From: Lepas anatifera
Lineage: Eukaryota > Arthropoda > Thecostraca > Lepadidae
Reading direction: 5' to 3'
DNA length: 64,000 nucleotides
NCBI GenBank assembly: GCA_034440635.1
Contig: JAOTON010001073.1
Span: 510,001 to 574,000, forward strand
The position numbers and the translations under genes are program-made. The notes below the pieces were generated by a model, which saw only the letters and a program-made list of their open reading frames with translations, was not told the origin of the DNA and ran no database searches. Below, piece after piece: positions 44,104-56,607 of the stretch; position 1 is the first letter of the stretch; every line of letters starts with the position of its first letter.

Positions 44104-46372
44104 AGAAACGTCCTAACTTTCGAAATGTGGCAGCTCCGTTACCTGGAGCGCCTGCAGGTAAATAAGAGCATCGTTCCCGATCTGAATGCCGTGGAGTCAT
44201 TCTGCAACTGCAGTTGCCTGCCACCAGCCGCCTGCAGCAGCCGGACCGGCGCGCCGGACTCATCTGCCCGTGCTATCGATATGGGTCATAGAGAGATCCA
44301 GCCTCGGCCCGGCCGGCGCCTGGAATGCGAACACAGTGTTGTCTGTGACGTCACTGGACGCGTGACGTCATGGATGGTTTCGACGTGCCGGCAAGTTTAA
44401 ATGGGGTTTGCGTGCGGTGTTTGAATGTAGCGTAAATGGTGTTGCAAGCAGCTTTGTTGCATCGACTCCAGTTTTGTTTTAGAGTTGAGCCGACTGCGTC
44501 TGCATCTGGGATAAGTCGAGCCGAGTCACCAGCTCAACAGCTCTCGAGGTAAATTAGAATCAATCAGTTACAAGATCTCGGTCAGTGTTAAGTCGAGTCA
44601 GAAAGTAAGGGTCATCAGCATGCATGGCTGCAAGAATATTTTCCTGTATGGTCAAAATGCTCACGCGAATACTGCGAGGGGTTAAAATCAAAGCGAGAAC
44701 GAAATGTGAAAATGTAGATTATCGGTGGAGGAGAGAGAGAGAGAGAGAGAGGGGGAGAGGGGGGGAGAGAGAGAGAAGAGATGAAAGTTTTCCTTGTTCA
44801 TTAAACATAAACGGCTTTTTACCAGTCCTTTAAAATGAGCGTAACGTCGCCACTGATGATACACGCATGCTCTTCACGCCGGAATCCACTAGCTGTAAAA
44901 CGAAAACATTCAGATCTGAAAAGCTGGGCACAGCAGGTTAGCATATTTACTGTCCGTCGCAGTCAGATGTGCCCCATCAAGGAGGGTGACACCGTGGCAT
45001 GGCTGACATCACTGTAATGCCTAAGCTCATCATCATCATCATATTTGTTTTTGGGCGGCCCGACTTCCATGGTCATTTTGCGCCCATATCAAACGTAAGG
45101 TATACAACGCAATTCAGGAGATGATGCATAGCAGATCATTCTGAGGCAATAGCCTCATTGAGATTCTATGATAGGTGCAGAAAACAGAATGTGGGTTCAG
45201 AAGATAAAAAGGGCGTAGCCCTCACACTCACATGCAGAAAAAACAAAGTACAAGCTATTACGTAGGGGAGTAAATCACATTGAATCCGACTTTCTTCAGG
45301 TAGAACATAATGCTCGTGATTTCGACGGACGGATCCCCCCAGCGAAATGCCTAAGCTCGTACCCAGAGCAAAATCTTAGGGGATGCAAAATCGGGGACAA
45401 ACACTAGCTGACGAGTGAGGATGACTATGCCTCAAAGCTCGGGAAATTACTATACCTTCAGTATAAGGGGGTGCACTGGGCTCACATTGAACACATACTA
45501 TGGTAGCTGAATTAAAAGTAATGGTGGTTTTATTCTTGCAAACTCATTTCCCTTCAACCCAGAAAGATGACAATCAGAATTGAGGAGATAACTGTTATCA
45601 TAGATGTTCAGTTCTCGAGCTTACGTTGTGCCCAGCTTACTTTTTATCGTTATTATGGCACTTATGTTCTATGGAAATTATGGGAGATATACCCTAATCA
45701 GAAAGGTAGAAATCCGTGGCATCAGCAGATCCCAGATGAAACTGAGAAGCTACTTTCAAATGATGGCTCGGGTGACCACTGCGGTCGAAATTCCATGAAA
45801 CCGAGCTCAGGACCATGAAGCATAACTTTCAAGTAGTTTGAGGGATTTCTCGACGGATGTGGCTGCTACTCGGGTTCTGGTAGAGTGCGCGCCATTTCAG
45901 CTGAGGGATCTCAGTGCGACCAACAAAACGATGGTGGAAGAGAAACGCTGCTAAAATGACTGTTTCCAGCTTTGTGACAAATGCCAGAAGGCATGCAATG
46001 CCACTGGTGCCATAGTTGTGTGAGCAGGAGTTCGAATAATGCATACATGAATGCCCAATGTCGAGAAATCTGTTCCCTGAGTACATAAAGTCATCAACCA
46101 TGCCATATGACGCCCTTCTCTTCTAGCCTTCATTACATCACTCGTTTGTTTCATAAATATGGATTTCGTGTCGCATAGTGTGGGTTTCCTAGCAACAAAA
46201 CAAAATTTCCTTGCAAAAATGGAAGGAGGCTTTCGTTTTCAGGCAGTAGGTATGGCGCTAAGCTTCTATTCTGCTCACTTTTTCACGGAAATGTAGGACA
46301 TTTGTTCTAGATAGAGCCTCTCACCGCCATGACTGTGACTGAATGGACTGACTGAGACATATTTAACACGCG
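44104..46372. other. apparently single-copy non-coding DNA
   Basis: No gene was recognised. A GC-rich pocket with TGACGTCA-type palindromes (GTGACGTCACTGGACGCGTG...ACGTCATGG) is at 44110-44400. A GA microsatellite is at 44728. A short CATCATCATCAT run lies near 45030. Confidence 0.4.
44728..44785. repeat. (GA)n / GGGGAGA purine tract
   Basis: Alternating GA interrupted by two G-runs, giving an all-purine stretch. Confidence 0.9.
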
Positions 46373-46770
46373 CATGACGGGGTCTGCACCCATACGGGCG
46401 GCCCCCTAGATCTCGAGAACCACGGTGGTAGCGAAAACGGTAACGGCGTTGGGCTGCCCATCACTCTCCATCGAAAACATTTGAACCATTTTTGTGGTCC
46501 ATTTAGTCACGGGTCAAACATGCCCGTCATAGGGCTAAATGTAAATTCGTTTGGCATTACATCTGAAAGTAGATAGAGCAAAACGACTTAAACCATATGA
46601 ATCCTCTTAAGCCGAATCGATGATATATAATTTGACCTGCTAGGTCAATCAGGATTTGACCTGACCTGGTGTAAGGTCATTATATAATGATATCATTAAC
46701 GAAGCAGGCGAGTCTAATGCGCTAAAATAAATGCTCTATCCCATCCATTGACGGGCCCCCCGTATGTTAA
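46373..46770 (+). mobile_element. short TTAA-flanked element, 398 bp
   Basis: The left end TTAACACGCGCATGACGGGG and inverted right end TTAACATACGGGGGGCCCG share the TTAACA start and GGGCCCG-type GC-rich blocks. The interior holds CATCACTCTCCATCGAAAAC at about 46458, a variant of the shared core, and TGACCTGCTAGGTCA-type half-sites. No coding region is seen. Confidence 0.65.
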
Positions 46771-49700
46771 CCACTGGCAGCGTTTGCCTGGCGTTTTTTT
46801 CTGAGTCTCTGACACTGAGCTGACCTGAATGGTGGTGCTCTTCTTACATGCTTCTACTCAATGCTTCGCCCCTGGACCTGATAAGTGATTGCAATACCCA
46901 TTTGTTCTAGCCACACATATGTTCGAACCCATAGTTATTTTGTGCAAACGGGAGAACTTTAGTCACACTATAGAAGCCCCACTAGCATTGAAAGCAGACG
47001 TATTGAATTTTTATTGAAATATAAGTCCCAGCATTTTAAAGCCACCAGAGCCCATCAGCACAGTTTCTACGGCATCAGTAAGCCGCTGACGATCCACGAC
47101 GCGGGATATTGGGCCGCCAGTGGACTCCTCTTTGCGGAGAGTCGGCCCACTATGCCGCGTAACACGCTCCCTCCTCATCTGCTGCCGAGCTGAGAAGATT
47201 GCCTGCGGTCTGCGGCCGTCTACCCTGGATCTGTGACCCACCGCAAATGCGACAACTAGCCGCAGACTCGGCTGGACCGGCGGCAGCGGCCGAAGCAGGC
47301 GGTCAGCGGCAGCCGCGGCGGCCGACGCTATCGTCGACGGCGACGCCGAGGCGGCCGACGGTGGTCGTTTGCCGGGGTCAATCGTCACACCCCACTGTTC
47401 CGGTGTCTTAATTGCTAGTTTGGAGAAGGCTCTAGCTCTCTAAAGTCTTAACGAGACTGGTTGCACTCAAGCATGCAGTGATGGGCCAATAGTGGAGACC
47501 ACTATGGGTTTTCATTAGATATGTCGCCTCGATTTTTTCTTCTGTGGAGTGGGCAAGCTCAAGTATGTCCTGTGTTCTAAGCTTTTTTGGAATCCATCCA
47601 CCGAAAAATATGGCATCAAACCAGTCGAGTTGTAGCATTTTATCATTTCCTATTTATTCTATTGCTTTTCTTGATGCCCTCATGCCAATACATCTAGTTC
47701 AATTTTTTAATCATAATGTGCGTTTTCTCCTGACAATCAGCTCGAGGTTTAGCGTCAATAAGTTCCTTAGCGCCTCCCTCCATCTGTACCTTCAAGTGAT
47801 TCTCCGTGCAGCGGCTTTGGCGGCGTGGTCGTTTCGTTACATCCTATGCGGCACAAGTACCAATAAACTTTTCTCAATGTGCTGACCTGATTGAACGTTT
47901 TAACTTTTCCGTCCTCTTGGATTTAGATAGCGCTTTAAGAGTTGGGCTGTGATTAGAATGAACGGGTGAAACAGCCGTTAGCACAAGAGGCGGCTCCTCA
48001 TCTTAGGGTATACCCAAGATAAGAAGCTGCCTCCTATGGCCTACATGCATTTTGTGATTGTTTCAAATAGTGGACTGAATCTTAACGTTTTTCAACCTTA
48101 TCGTTTTTGGCAAGAACAACTGACCATATTTACTCTTATTCCTTTGGTTATGACCAGTCTAATACGGTAAAAGAAATGTAAACAGATTTCGGGCAGTGTC
48201 ACTTATCGCTAAGCAAAACAAGGTATGAAAATGCACTGATAGAACTCCCCAAGCCAGCGCAGATTACGTATTTTTTAGCTGCGAATGAAATCTCTGGAAG
48301 TGAAATTGACGCCGATTTTTCCGCCTGTTGAATTCAACTCTTCGGCAGAAATTATCGCCTGCAGTGATCTGACGTGTAGGAATCGGAGCGGGCCTGCAGG
48401 CGGCGGCGTTTCCACCGCTCTGCAGCCGGTCACGGCGGCTGGCGCAGCGCCAGCAGAGCTGGGTCGTGACGATGCTGCTGCTGCTGCTGACCTACTGTCA
48501 CCATGACCTTCCTGCTGCCTCAGCAAGGCCGCCAGCGGCTACCGGCCGTGCCGCCAAACACATGCAAATATTCGCCCAGTAACCGACACGGCTGGAAGAA
48601 ACCAGGAACAGCCATCAATGCGAGCTGGGTTTTAAGGGAGCATCGGCCGCAAATGGTTATAGAGTGCCTGGTCTAATTACATAAACTGGAGCTGTGACTT
48701 AATGAGTATATAAAAAACTGTCTCGAATTGTGACAGGTATAAGGGACTCTGCAACATCAAAGAAAACACGGATATGAGAACGGTGTTGATTTTGGCGCGG
48801 TGTTCCAGACTTCATTCGTTCCGGGGCCGATGTGGCATTACTCCATGGAGACCACAGCTTGTTCGGCTTCGGTGCCCTCTTATTAGCCTTGGTTGTAGAA
48901 CGGAGCGCAAAGGGCCAATATATTCAGCACTCGGGCGACTTTACGATCTGTCTTCTACTAAAACCTGCCGCCGGTTTCTGATTAAAGGCGGGCTCCTCAG
49001 CGGTGCAAGGGCGTCTTTTGATGCACCCTGGGCTATAGCCGTACACAAATCATCACTCCTTCATACACTTTCCTCCTTTGAATGCTTGGAGAGAGGATGG
49101 ACGCTAATCGGAGAAGAGGCTCTGTTTCTTGGCGGCTGTTAATCATAATAAGTGACAGTTTAACAGTGCAATTTAATATACCGACTTGTACTTTATTTGT
49201 GTATGTAGTCCCAATAGCCCACTTCTATCGGGCTTCTGGCTTAGCTACTCAACATTGTATAACTGGTGCCCAAGGTTTTGAGTTTTTATAAGCGAGCACC
49301 TGCATGCCACTACTTCTGCTCTGCTTGTATTCGCCCGGGGAGCCCGTGACAGATCTTGAGGAATTAAACACATCATGGCAGATATCGCACGTTTCCAGTC
49401 CCTATAGAAACAGGGAATAATGTGTAGATATTTAGGATTTTATAACAGCGGTGGCATGAAATATTTACATCTGTCTAATACAGCCATTTCTGGCCCTGTC
49501 CACGTGCACATCAGAGGGGTGCTCAGGGCAGGTATGCTCAGAGCTGGATCTAGGCCGATGGTTTGGGGAGGAGGGAGAGGCAACGCCGCCAGAAATCTTA
49601 AACAATGTATTTGTAATGAAAATGGGCACATATTCAGGGGTTGGAGGAAATGCCTTTTACCTTTCCCCCTGGATATGGTATCCCCCCCCTGAGAATGCAG

Positions 49701-50429
49701 TAGGTAATTGCATGCACATTCATGCATAACAAGCATGCAAAAGCGGCGACAAAACCTGCCCGGAGCCAGGATCCGCGATCTGCGCATCCGCAGTGAGTTC
49801 TTGTGCATGTAGGCCACCAGGCCGGGCCAGCGGCATCACCGCCGCCGACTGCGCCTGCCATCTCTTCTTGTTGCGATGCGGCACGCGCGCAAGGGATGGG
49901 GTTGTGCAATGGCGGACTGAGGACCAACCACGAGGGGAGCAGCATACACACTTGAAGTTTCAAATCTGAGGCAGTTATGACTGATTAAAGATGCGTTTGG
50001 TTGCTAAAGGATCTCCCGCCTTTCATCGCAGGCCCAAATGTGATATTGCGAACTCACGAAGGAACAAACAGCAGCGACCCGTTTCCCACGGAAGTGAAGT
50101 GTGCGTGGTCAGCGGGAGAGAAGCGTGGTGAAAGGATAATGCCAGGTGGACTTCCGCCAGTGGGAAACAGCACCGGAGTCTCAGGGGATGGACATTGGTA
50201 TGGATTTATAGGTATGTCGCGGTGCCCGTTCACCAGTAGCGTAACGCCGAAGTCCTGTCAAATTTTCCTTCATATTTTCGTGGATTGTCATCTTATGGAC
50301 TTGAGAATTATGTTGAACACTTGATCAGGCCTGAAGGACGCCTATATAACACGCTTTTTTACAGTTACCTTTTGATGAGGTAATTGTCGACACGGATGGA
50401 AGTTCGGACACCCGCAATCATTAAAAATC
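46771..50429. other. apparently single-copy non-coding DNA
   Basis: No gene was confidently recognised. GC-rich pockets lie at 47040-47400 and 48370-48600, the latter with a short (GCT)n run. A minus-strand frame at 47432-47638 (68 codons, LDWFDAIFFGGWIPKK near its start) has protein-like composition in AT-rich DNA but cannot be assigned. CAGAGCTGGATCTAGGC near 49538 matches the string at 6016 and may be a decayed hAT-like left end. Confidence 0.4.
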
Positions 50430-50625
50430 GGGAGTGGGTGACTTAGTGGACAACATCCTTGTCTTCTAAGCCATCGCTTAGAAGACAGGGATGTTGGAAG
50501 ACAAGCCCTGGCTGAGTCTCTCAATAAGTCGATCTGATCCCCAAAAGTCCCTCCAAACAGGGTAAGAGTTGGCGACGCCGTATGCTCTTGTCAGTTGGTG
50601 CGTCGTTAAACCCCAACAATTGTTT
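50430..50625 (+). mobile_element. tRNA-derived SINE with exact 14-bp target duplication
   Basis: The flanking duplication AATCATTAAAAATC (50416-50429 and 50626-50639) is exact. The family core CCTCCAAACAGGGTAAGAG plus TTGGCGACGCC (about 50553-50582) and tail CAGTTGGTGCGTCGTTAAAC then CCCAACAATTGTTT match 3009-3188. The head (ACTTAGTGGACAAC, A-box-like) differs from the other copies because much of it is replaced by a long hairpin. The exact duplication suggests a fairly recent insertion. Confidence 0.85.
50451..50496. repeat. 21-bp stem / 4-nt loop hairpin in the SINE head
   Basis: CAACATCCTTGTCTTCTAAGC (50451-50471) pairs with 50476-50496 with one G-T position and a CATC loop. Confidence 0.9.
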
Positions 50626-50639
50626 AATCATTAAAAATC

Positions 50640-53341
50640 CACGCCCATGGAGACAGAAATGGATGTAAGGAATGCGCTGACCCTAGGACGTGCAACCGGA
50701 AGCACTGATGATTCTTCATGGCAACCATTACCCTTCTTGGTCGCTTAAGCTCATTATTCATTAGTCAGTAAAGAACGCGAATACCTGCATTGAGTTATCA
50801 TTATTCCTACATTCGAGTTCGAAGCAGGCTATGAAGCGTGAAAACACTAAGACTTTACCTAAACCCAATATCGGCTGATGCAAAAGTCCATTTGCTTGAA
50901 TGATTTTTTTATAATTTCGTTGTAAAAACCTAAACTGAATGGGCCATTAGGCATAGGTCAACCTTGTATTATGCCCAATGAAACAGCGCAATTTAAATTG
51001 TCGCTGGAATTGCATGGCAGTGCTGTGGGAGGCAAAACTTCACAAACATCCAGATGCTGCTTCGGACACAAAGCCTGATCCGGCACCAGTTCTGGTATCA
51101 AGGTAAGCCCCGTCACCGGATTCCTTACATACACTAATAAGCATTACTCCAAAATCAGTTCTATTTCGGCGTTACAAAAATAGTGAGCATGGTTCACACC
51201 AACCCATCCAGCCGGCTGCCATGAGAGCGTCTGAGAGAATCCTGCTGAAAATTTCACTTCCGGTAATACTTCTCCTGGCATCGCATGACAGACAGTCGCG
51301 AGTATCTGACATGTCAGGCACGTTACTCCGAGAGCCGTCAGGTCAACACTGGTCAACTGGGAGATCTGAGGCGTCGCTGATATCTATGGCTGCTGGAAAC
51401 GGCTGGAACGCCTGGCTACATTAATTCAGTCTCACTGAACACCAACAATGGGGTCGTCGGAATTGGTTCAACTCCACTGATACCCGAGCGGCAGGACGGC
51501 TGTAGTCCGGAACTTGGCTCTGAGGAATTCGGAGAAAGGGCTATTCAAAGTGAACAATGTCTGTGGACATAGATGAAGGAACGGGGGAGGGGGCGAGGGG
51601 AGTATGGGGTCATGCCCCCTCCCATTGCCTAACGGTGTGGTATGGAAGAAAATTTGTCAACTATATACTCTGGTGCCCCTACATTCGAGATGGTAAGTGA
51701 AAGCTGCCTTCAACTTTTTTGACAGCTCATTGTTGTTCTCTGACAAATCCGGTGAAATCGCACTGTTAGTCTTGTCGCGATAAGTGAGTGCGCTATCAAT
51801 TTACATATGTATTACATATGTACACATATGTATACATATTACATATGTACACATATGTATACATATTACATATGTATTCTATATGGAACACGCTCTAAAT
51901 AATCAACCCTAAAAAAGAGTTGCTACCTCCCCCTTCTCTAAATGGTAGGCTGGATATGCCCCTGACGCTTGTGAAGATAAAGGTAAAGCTGCTGGTGCTC
52001 ATGTCTTCCTTGGGCCTTTTTTACTACACTGTCTTCCAGAGTCTCTACTCCTCATATTTGTCATCGGACTATAGCAGGCAAGGCAGACGCCGGGCTGCGA
52101 GAGGAGCAGTAATGGGCCAGCCAGATCATTTCTCCGCGAAAACGACGCGGCCAGAGCGGGTGCCGGCGCGCGCGGTGTGTTTTAGAAAGCGGCGCGTCGG
52201 TGCCGGGGGCATCGCGCAGCTCCCATCTGCATACCCTGCTCTGCCGGAGTCGACACCGACCCGCTCAGAACTTCTCCGCCATTGCCCCCAGGGCACCAGC
52301 TGCAGAAATAACACGCCCGGCCGGCGCACAGTACGCAGAAACTGTTTAAACAGCCCCGTTCGGAGCTCAGTTCGTGAAGCGGCGCCAGTCAAAGTTACTG
52401 GTCATTAGTTCAGAGTGCTTCTTTGTGCTCAGGATTTAAGATGGAGGTGCTCCGCAAGCGTGTTAGTGCCATTGCAAGTCTGAAAGCTTAACATGTTAAT
52501 GGTGCGACACTGCAACCCTCATCTATACCCTGACAATGCTGAGCTAACCACTTAAGTTTGTGTGCTAATAATATGGGTTACGGAGCTCAACTGAAGCCCA
52601 ATATCTCACAGCTGAGTGTACCACTTATTCTTTTCACTCACGCCGCTCAGGGATTTTACTGTTCATGATATCAGGAAAACACATGTACAAATCTTTTCCA
52701 AACAAAAGCAATGAGTTTTCGGTAGCGTCAGATGTCCAGCCAGCCCAGTTTGAAGCTTATGTCATGTATTGTTTTGTACCCTGATGCCAGCGGGCATGGC
52801 GTGGATTTTTTTCGAAAAATGTTATGCAGGACCTAATCCTTTCTTAGATAATTATAAAATATTGCCTCAACATTGCTCTTGAAATAGTTAGCAGGTTTCC
52901 AATTGATTCTCCAGAAGCTTACGAAGCCATCCGTGTTGAATGATTAATTGGCTGTATATTTTATTGTTTCCGTGAGGTGGAGTGTCAAGTGCTCTTACTG
53001 TTCATTTTAATATTCTCTACTTTTACCATTTTATTATCCTACTGTGTCTTATTTTTACTAACATTCATCCATCTTGATATCTTGTTACGTACATGTCATG
53101 GTATATACTCACCATGATGTGTTATTCTTTCGACTTCAGTTATAACTGGGTGCCATACCTGCTGCTGATTATACTCAATACACAACATAATACAGTGCAC
53201 CTCTCTAGAGACCTGTTTAGTTTTCTGCAGGTGAAACACTCACGTCTCCTGTGTGAAATCGTGCAGCATGCTTGATCTAAGAGCTGCTTTATTTCTAGAG
53301 CAGAGGGGAGTGTCGGCATTCTTTTCTGAATACTCGTTATA
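50640..53341. other. apparently single-copy non-coding DNA
   Basis: No gene was recognised. A GC/CpG-rich pocket at 52070-52400 gives overlapping frames on both strands (162 codons plus, 88 minus) without motifs. A palindromic tandem repeat is at 51802. A G-rich short run (GGGGGAGGGGGCGAGGGG) lies near 51583. Confidence 0.4.
51802..51877. repeat. 27-bp ACATATGT-type tandem repeat
   Basis: Two exact 27-bp units (51811-51837, 51838-51864) with partial units at each side, built from the palindromes ACATATGT and GTATAC. Confidence 0.9.
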
Positions 53342-53621
53342 CAAAGGCGGATCCAGGATTGCCGATGGGGGGCACCTTCTCGGGGGGGGGGCGCCATCCG
53401 GTCCGGGGCGCCACTTTGGACTGGCAAAACCTATCAGATGGGCGCAAAATCCTATCAGTGGGTGCCGATTTTCCCATCCTGGGGGGAGGGGGTGGGAACC
53501 GACATTGACATTTCAGGGGGGACGCCATCGACCTTTCAGGGTGGCGCTGTGACCATTTTAGGGGGCGCCGAGGGTCGATCGGGGGGCACGTGCCCCTCTT
53601 TCCCTCCTGGATCCGCCTATG
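53342..53621. mobile_element. hAT-like MITE, 280 bp
   Basis: The left end CAAAGGCGGATCCAGGA and inverted right end CATAGGCGGATCCAGGA differ at one base. The exact 8-bp duplication TCGTTATA occurs at 53334-53341 and 53622-53629. The G/C-rich interior (GGGCGCCA, CATCGACCTTTCAGG, GGTCGATCGGGGGGCACG) is shared with the element at 55072. No real coding is seen. Confidence 0.92.
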
Positions 53622-55071
53622 TCGTTATATGCTACGACAAAGGTATCTCTTATTAAATACGATATTGCAAATGAGATAAGAAAATGGAAGGGCAATTAAA
53701 CACATCTCTCGCATATGTGGTGGTAAAACTGCATAAGAGAAACGAAATACGCCGGTTTTTAAATTGAATCCTCTAGGTGTTCTGGGGTTACTCAAGCACA
53801 TCCATCTGAAGCAAATACAAACATGCACATTTTGTTTTTGTATTTTACCAGATTGCATTACCTTTATATTTGGTATGAATTCCCTTCAAACTAACTCAAT
53901 CGTTTCCAGAACAGCCTAGGTCAGACGCAAAGCAGCAGGGCATGCAATTCACAAGAGAACAAGAGAACCTTATCCTCAGCATCACGCCATCCTCGGGAAA
54001 GACAATGTGAACTGGATTTAATCAGGACTCCAGCTTTTATTCAATTTGTGCAGTGTAGCATATTTTTGCATGGGTGATCAAAGCTTTCCACAGCAGTCCA
54101 CTAGAAAACAAAATAATGTCAGGAGGTGATACGGGAAAATGACGAGTATGAAAATCAACTGGAGCAAAATATCGTGTGTTTGAATTCCCGAGGTACAGAG
54201 CGATGTTAAGTTAAAACTATTACCATTTTCTGCAGGGTTTTGTCTTTTTTAGAATATCCCCACAACTGCTCACACACTCCGATTCGTTTCACAGGCAGTA
54301 ACCTAATTCAAACACACTAGTTCCAGCTGATCATTGGCTGAAACCACGCGGCGGCATCTCCCACACCGCGCATTCATCCAGAGTACTTGCTGGTTGTGTG
54401 GTGATGGCGAAGTGACCTAAATACGATTACCCGGGCGGAGCGGGTAACGCTACCTCACCGCCCCCGGCATACAGCTGTCACTAGCCTGGACACTGGCGGC
54501 CTGCCTCCAGGGCACCATCTCCGGCCTAATTTACTATTTATTCGCCGCCGGAATTGTGATGCATGAGGCTGGAGCGCTGCCGAGCGGCGTATGTCGTAGC
54601 TTGGCTTTCATTAGCGGGGTGCCCAGGGAGCGGACCGGAGGGATGGGTGGCGAGCAGTGCTGCAGGGCTCTCCAGGTGCACCGTGGGTGGCCGCCGCAAC
54701 GCACGTGCGCTCCGGTTACTCCATAGATTACCCGTTATTGAGCCGGTTTTCAATGAGTTTCAATGAGGCAGCTGGTTGAGGGGAAATCACAGTGGAACCC
54801 TGTTCATACACAAACAAGCAGGCAAATAACAAGGAGCATCTCCTCTTCTCGACTGCAATAGTGGGCAATGATAAGATGATTTTTTCCTGAAGTTTTCATT
54901 GATAAGGGACATATTTCAGCCAACGTCTTTTCTACTGAATTCCAAAGTATGCACAATGATGGCTTCAAGTCCAGCGTGCTTGTCGGTTTTTAATAGGTTG
55001 TAAAAGTATGCATTTTGAAAGTTTTTAAAAAGGTTTTAGAAACATGTATTTTCAAAGAAATGCGAAGAAGA
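53622..55071. other. apparently single-copy non-coding DNA
   Basis: No gene was recognised. 54330-54730 is GC-rich with short overlapping frames on both strands. The rest is AT-rich. Confidence 0.4.
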
Positions 55072-55312
55072 CATAGGCGGATCCAGGATTGCCGATCGGA
55101 GGGGCACTTTCCCGAGGGGGCGCAATCCGGACCCGGGGGCGCCACTTATGACCGGCAAACCTATCAGGTGGGCGCCAAATCCTATTGGTGGGCGCTGGCT
55201 TTCGTATCCTGGGGAGGGGGTGGGAAGCGACATTTCGGGGGCGCCATCGACCTTTCAGAGGGGCACCGAGGGTCGATCGGGGGGCACGTCTTGCCCCCTG
55301 GATCCGCCTATG
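55072..55312. mobile_element. hAT-like MITE, 241 bp, second copy of the 53342 family
   Basis: CATAGGCGGATCCAGGATTG at the left and its inverse CATAGGCGGATCCAGGGG at the right. Flanking GAAGAAGA (55064-55071) and CAAGAAGA (55313-55320) agree at 7 of 8. The internal order of blocks is the same as in 53342-53621, with about 40 bp fewer. Short frames here are shadows of the repeat. Confidence 0.9.
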
Positions 55313-55433
55313 CAAGAAGAATATAGAAGTTTGTATTTGCATTACCATCCACATTCGCAACATCACTAACCTCAGATCTAGGGTGAGTTACTTTCACTTT
55401 TAGGAAACGCCTCAGCGCGCCCTTCCTCCCATC

Positions 55434-55744
55434 CAGGGACGGACGCAGACCCGAGCTTTGGGGGCCAACCCGTCCCCTGCATATTTTTTGCTCTACAGAC
55501 CTAGTGTAAACACTTTTTTCAGTGCTCGACAGACCTAGTATCAGCTGCCTCTCCATGTACATGATCGCTCTCCGCGGGGGGGGGGTGGGAGCCAAGATAT
55601 TTTTTGCTCTACAGACCAAGTGTAAACACCTTTTTTCAAAAATTTCCGGCGTTTGGGGGCCAAAAGATAGTTTGGCCCCCTCCCTCCATCGCTTTGGGGG
55701 AGGCCATGGCCGGAATGCTCCCCTCCCCGCTGCGTCTGCCAATG
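55434..55744. mobile_element. hAT-like MITE, 311 bp, different family
   Basis: The left end CAGGGACGGACGCAGACCC and inverted right end CATTGGCAGACGCAGCGGG are imperfect terminal repeats. The 8-bp duplication CTCCCATC is exact (55426-55433, 55745-55752). Internally ATATTTTTTGCTCTACAGAC followed by C.AGTGTAAACAC occurs twice (about 55480 and 55595), an internal tandem duplication. Confidence 0.88.
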
Positions 55745-56081
55745 CTCCCATCCCGTCACTTAATGTTTGGTTTTAGCTTATTGTATTCCTATTTTATCCA
55801 GAACGTCATTTTTGCCTGCAGTAAGCTCTTAGGAAACTTTTGAGGTTTGCCAATCTTCGAGCTAAAGTAGTAATTTGAAGGATTTTAGACGGAACTTCTG
55901 ATTATCTGTAAAGAGATCGTTAGAAAGCCTTCCTAAGACAGCCTTTCGAAAAGTTGCACTTTTCTCTCATGCCAACGGTATCGGAAGAGTCATAGCAGCT
56001 ATCTCATATAGTACATAGGTATGTTTACATATTTTCCAGTAAAATGCCTTTATTGGCAATAACCGGGCAGACACTTCTGTA

Positions 56082-56530
56082 TTAACACCCGCCCCGGCGG
56101 GCCTCCGAGGCCACCATCGCTCTGGTGGAGAGGGGGTATCAATACCTCCTCGATCTCGGCTCCCATGCGGGATAGCGACGAGCAAACGCGAAACCTGGTG
56201 GATAGCTCAAGAATTAATGAGGAAACTACATCAGTCACTTCCTGGCTCAGGTCAATATTAAGGCCATGACAGGTCAAAGTAAGTGACAGGTTAAAAAGAT
56301 TTTCTGGGCTCTAACGTCTGACGAGTCGAGTTAGAATGAATTTTTAGGAACTATTCGCTTCCTCTCGGTACGGTGAATCCTAATGATGTATAATGCGACT
56401 ATACTAGGTTAAAGCATAAGAAATGGCCTGACCTAAGGTCAGGTCAAAGTGACCATCTGCCCTAGCAAAGTTAATATGTATATCAATCGACTCGCAATAA
56501 CAATCCAAACGTAATGGTACCAAAATAAAA
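56082..56530 (+). mobile_element. TTAA-type element, left end only
   Basis: TTAACACCCGCCCCGGCGGG at 56082 is a family-type terminus. It is followed by GGTCA-rich sequence including CCTGACCTAAGGTCAGGTCA near 56428, which parallels the interior of 46373-46770. No right terminus was identified and the end is arbitrary. Confidence 0.5.
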
Positions 56531-56607
56531 GCTTTATCATCATCTCGATCGATCAAGTACGATCGGGCTGGGCCGAGCCAAGCCTTATCTAGATTGTTCT
56601 TCTAAGT

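Noticed and set aside
53345..53656. Overlapping Gly/Pro-rich frames in the MITEs at 53.3 and 55.1 kb
   Set aside because: They are produced by the G/C-rich body of a non-coding element and are not collinear between the two copies.
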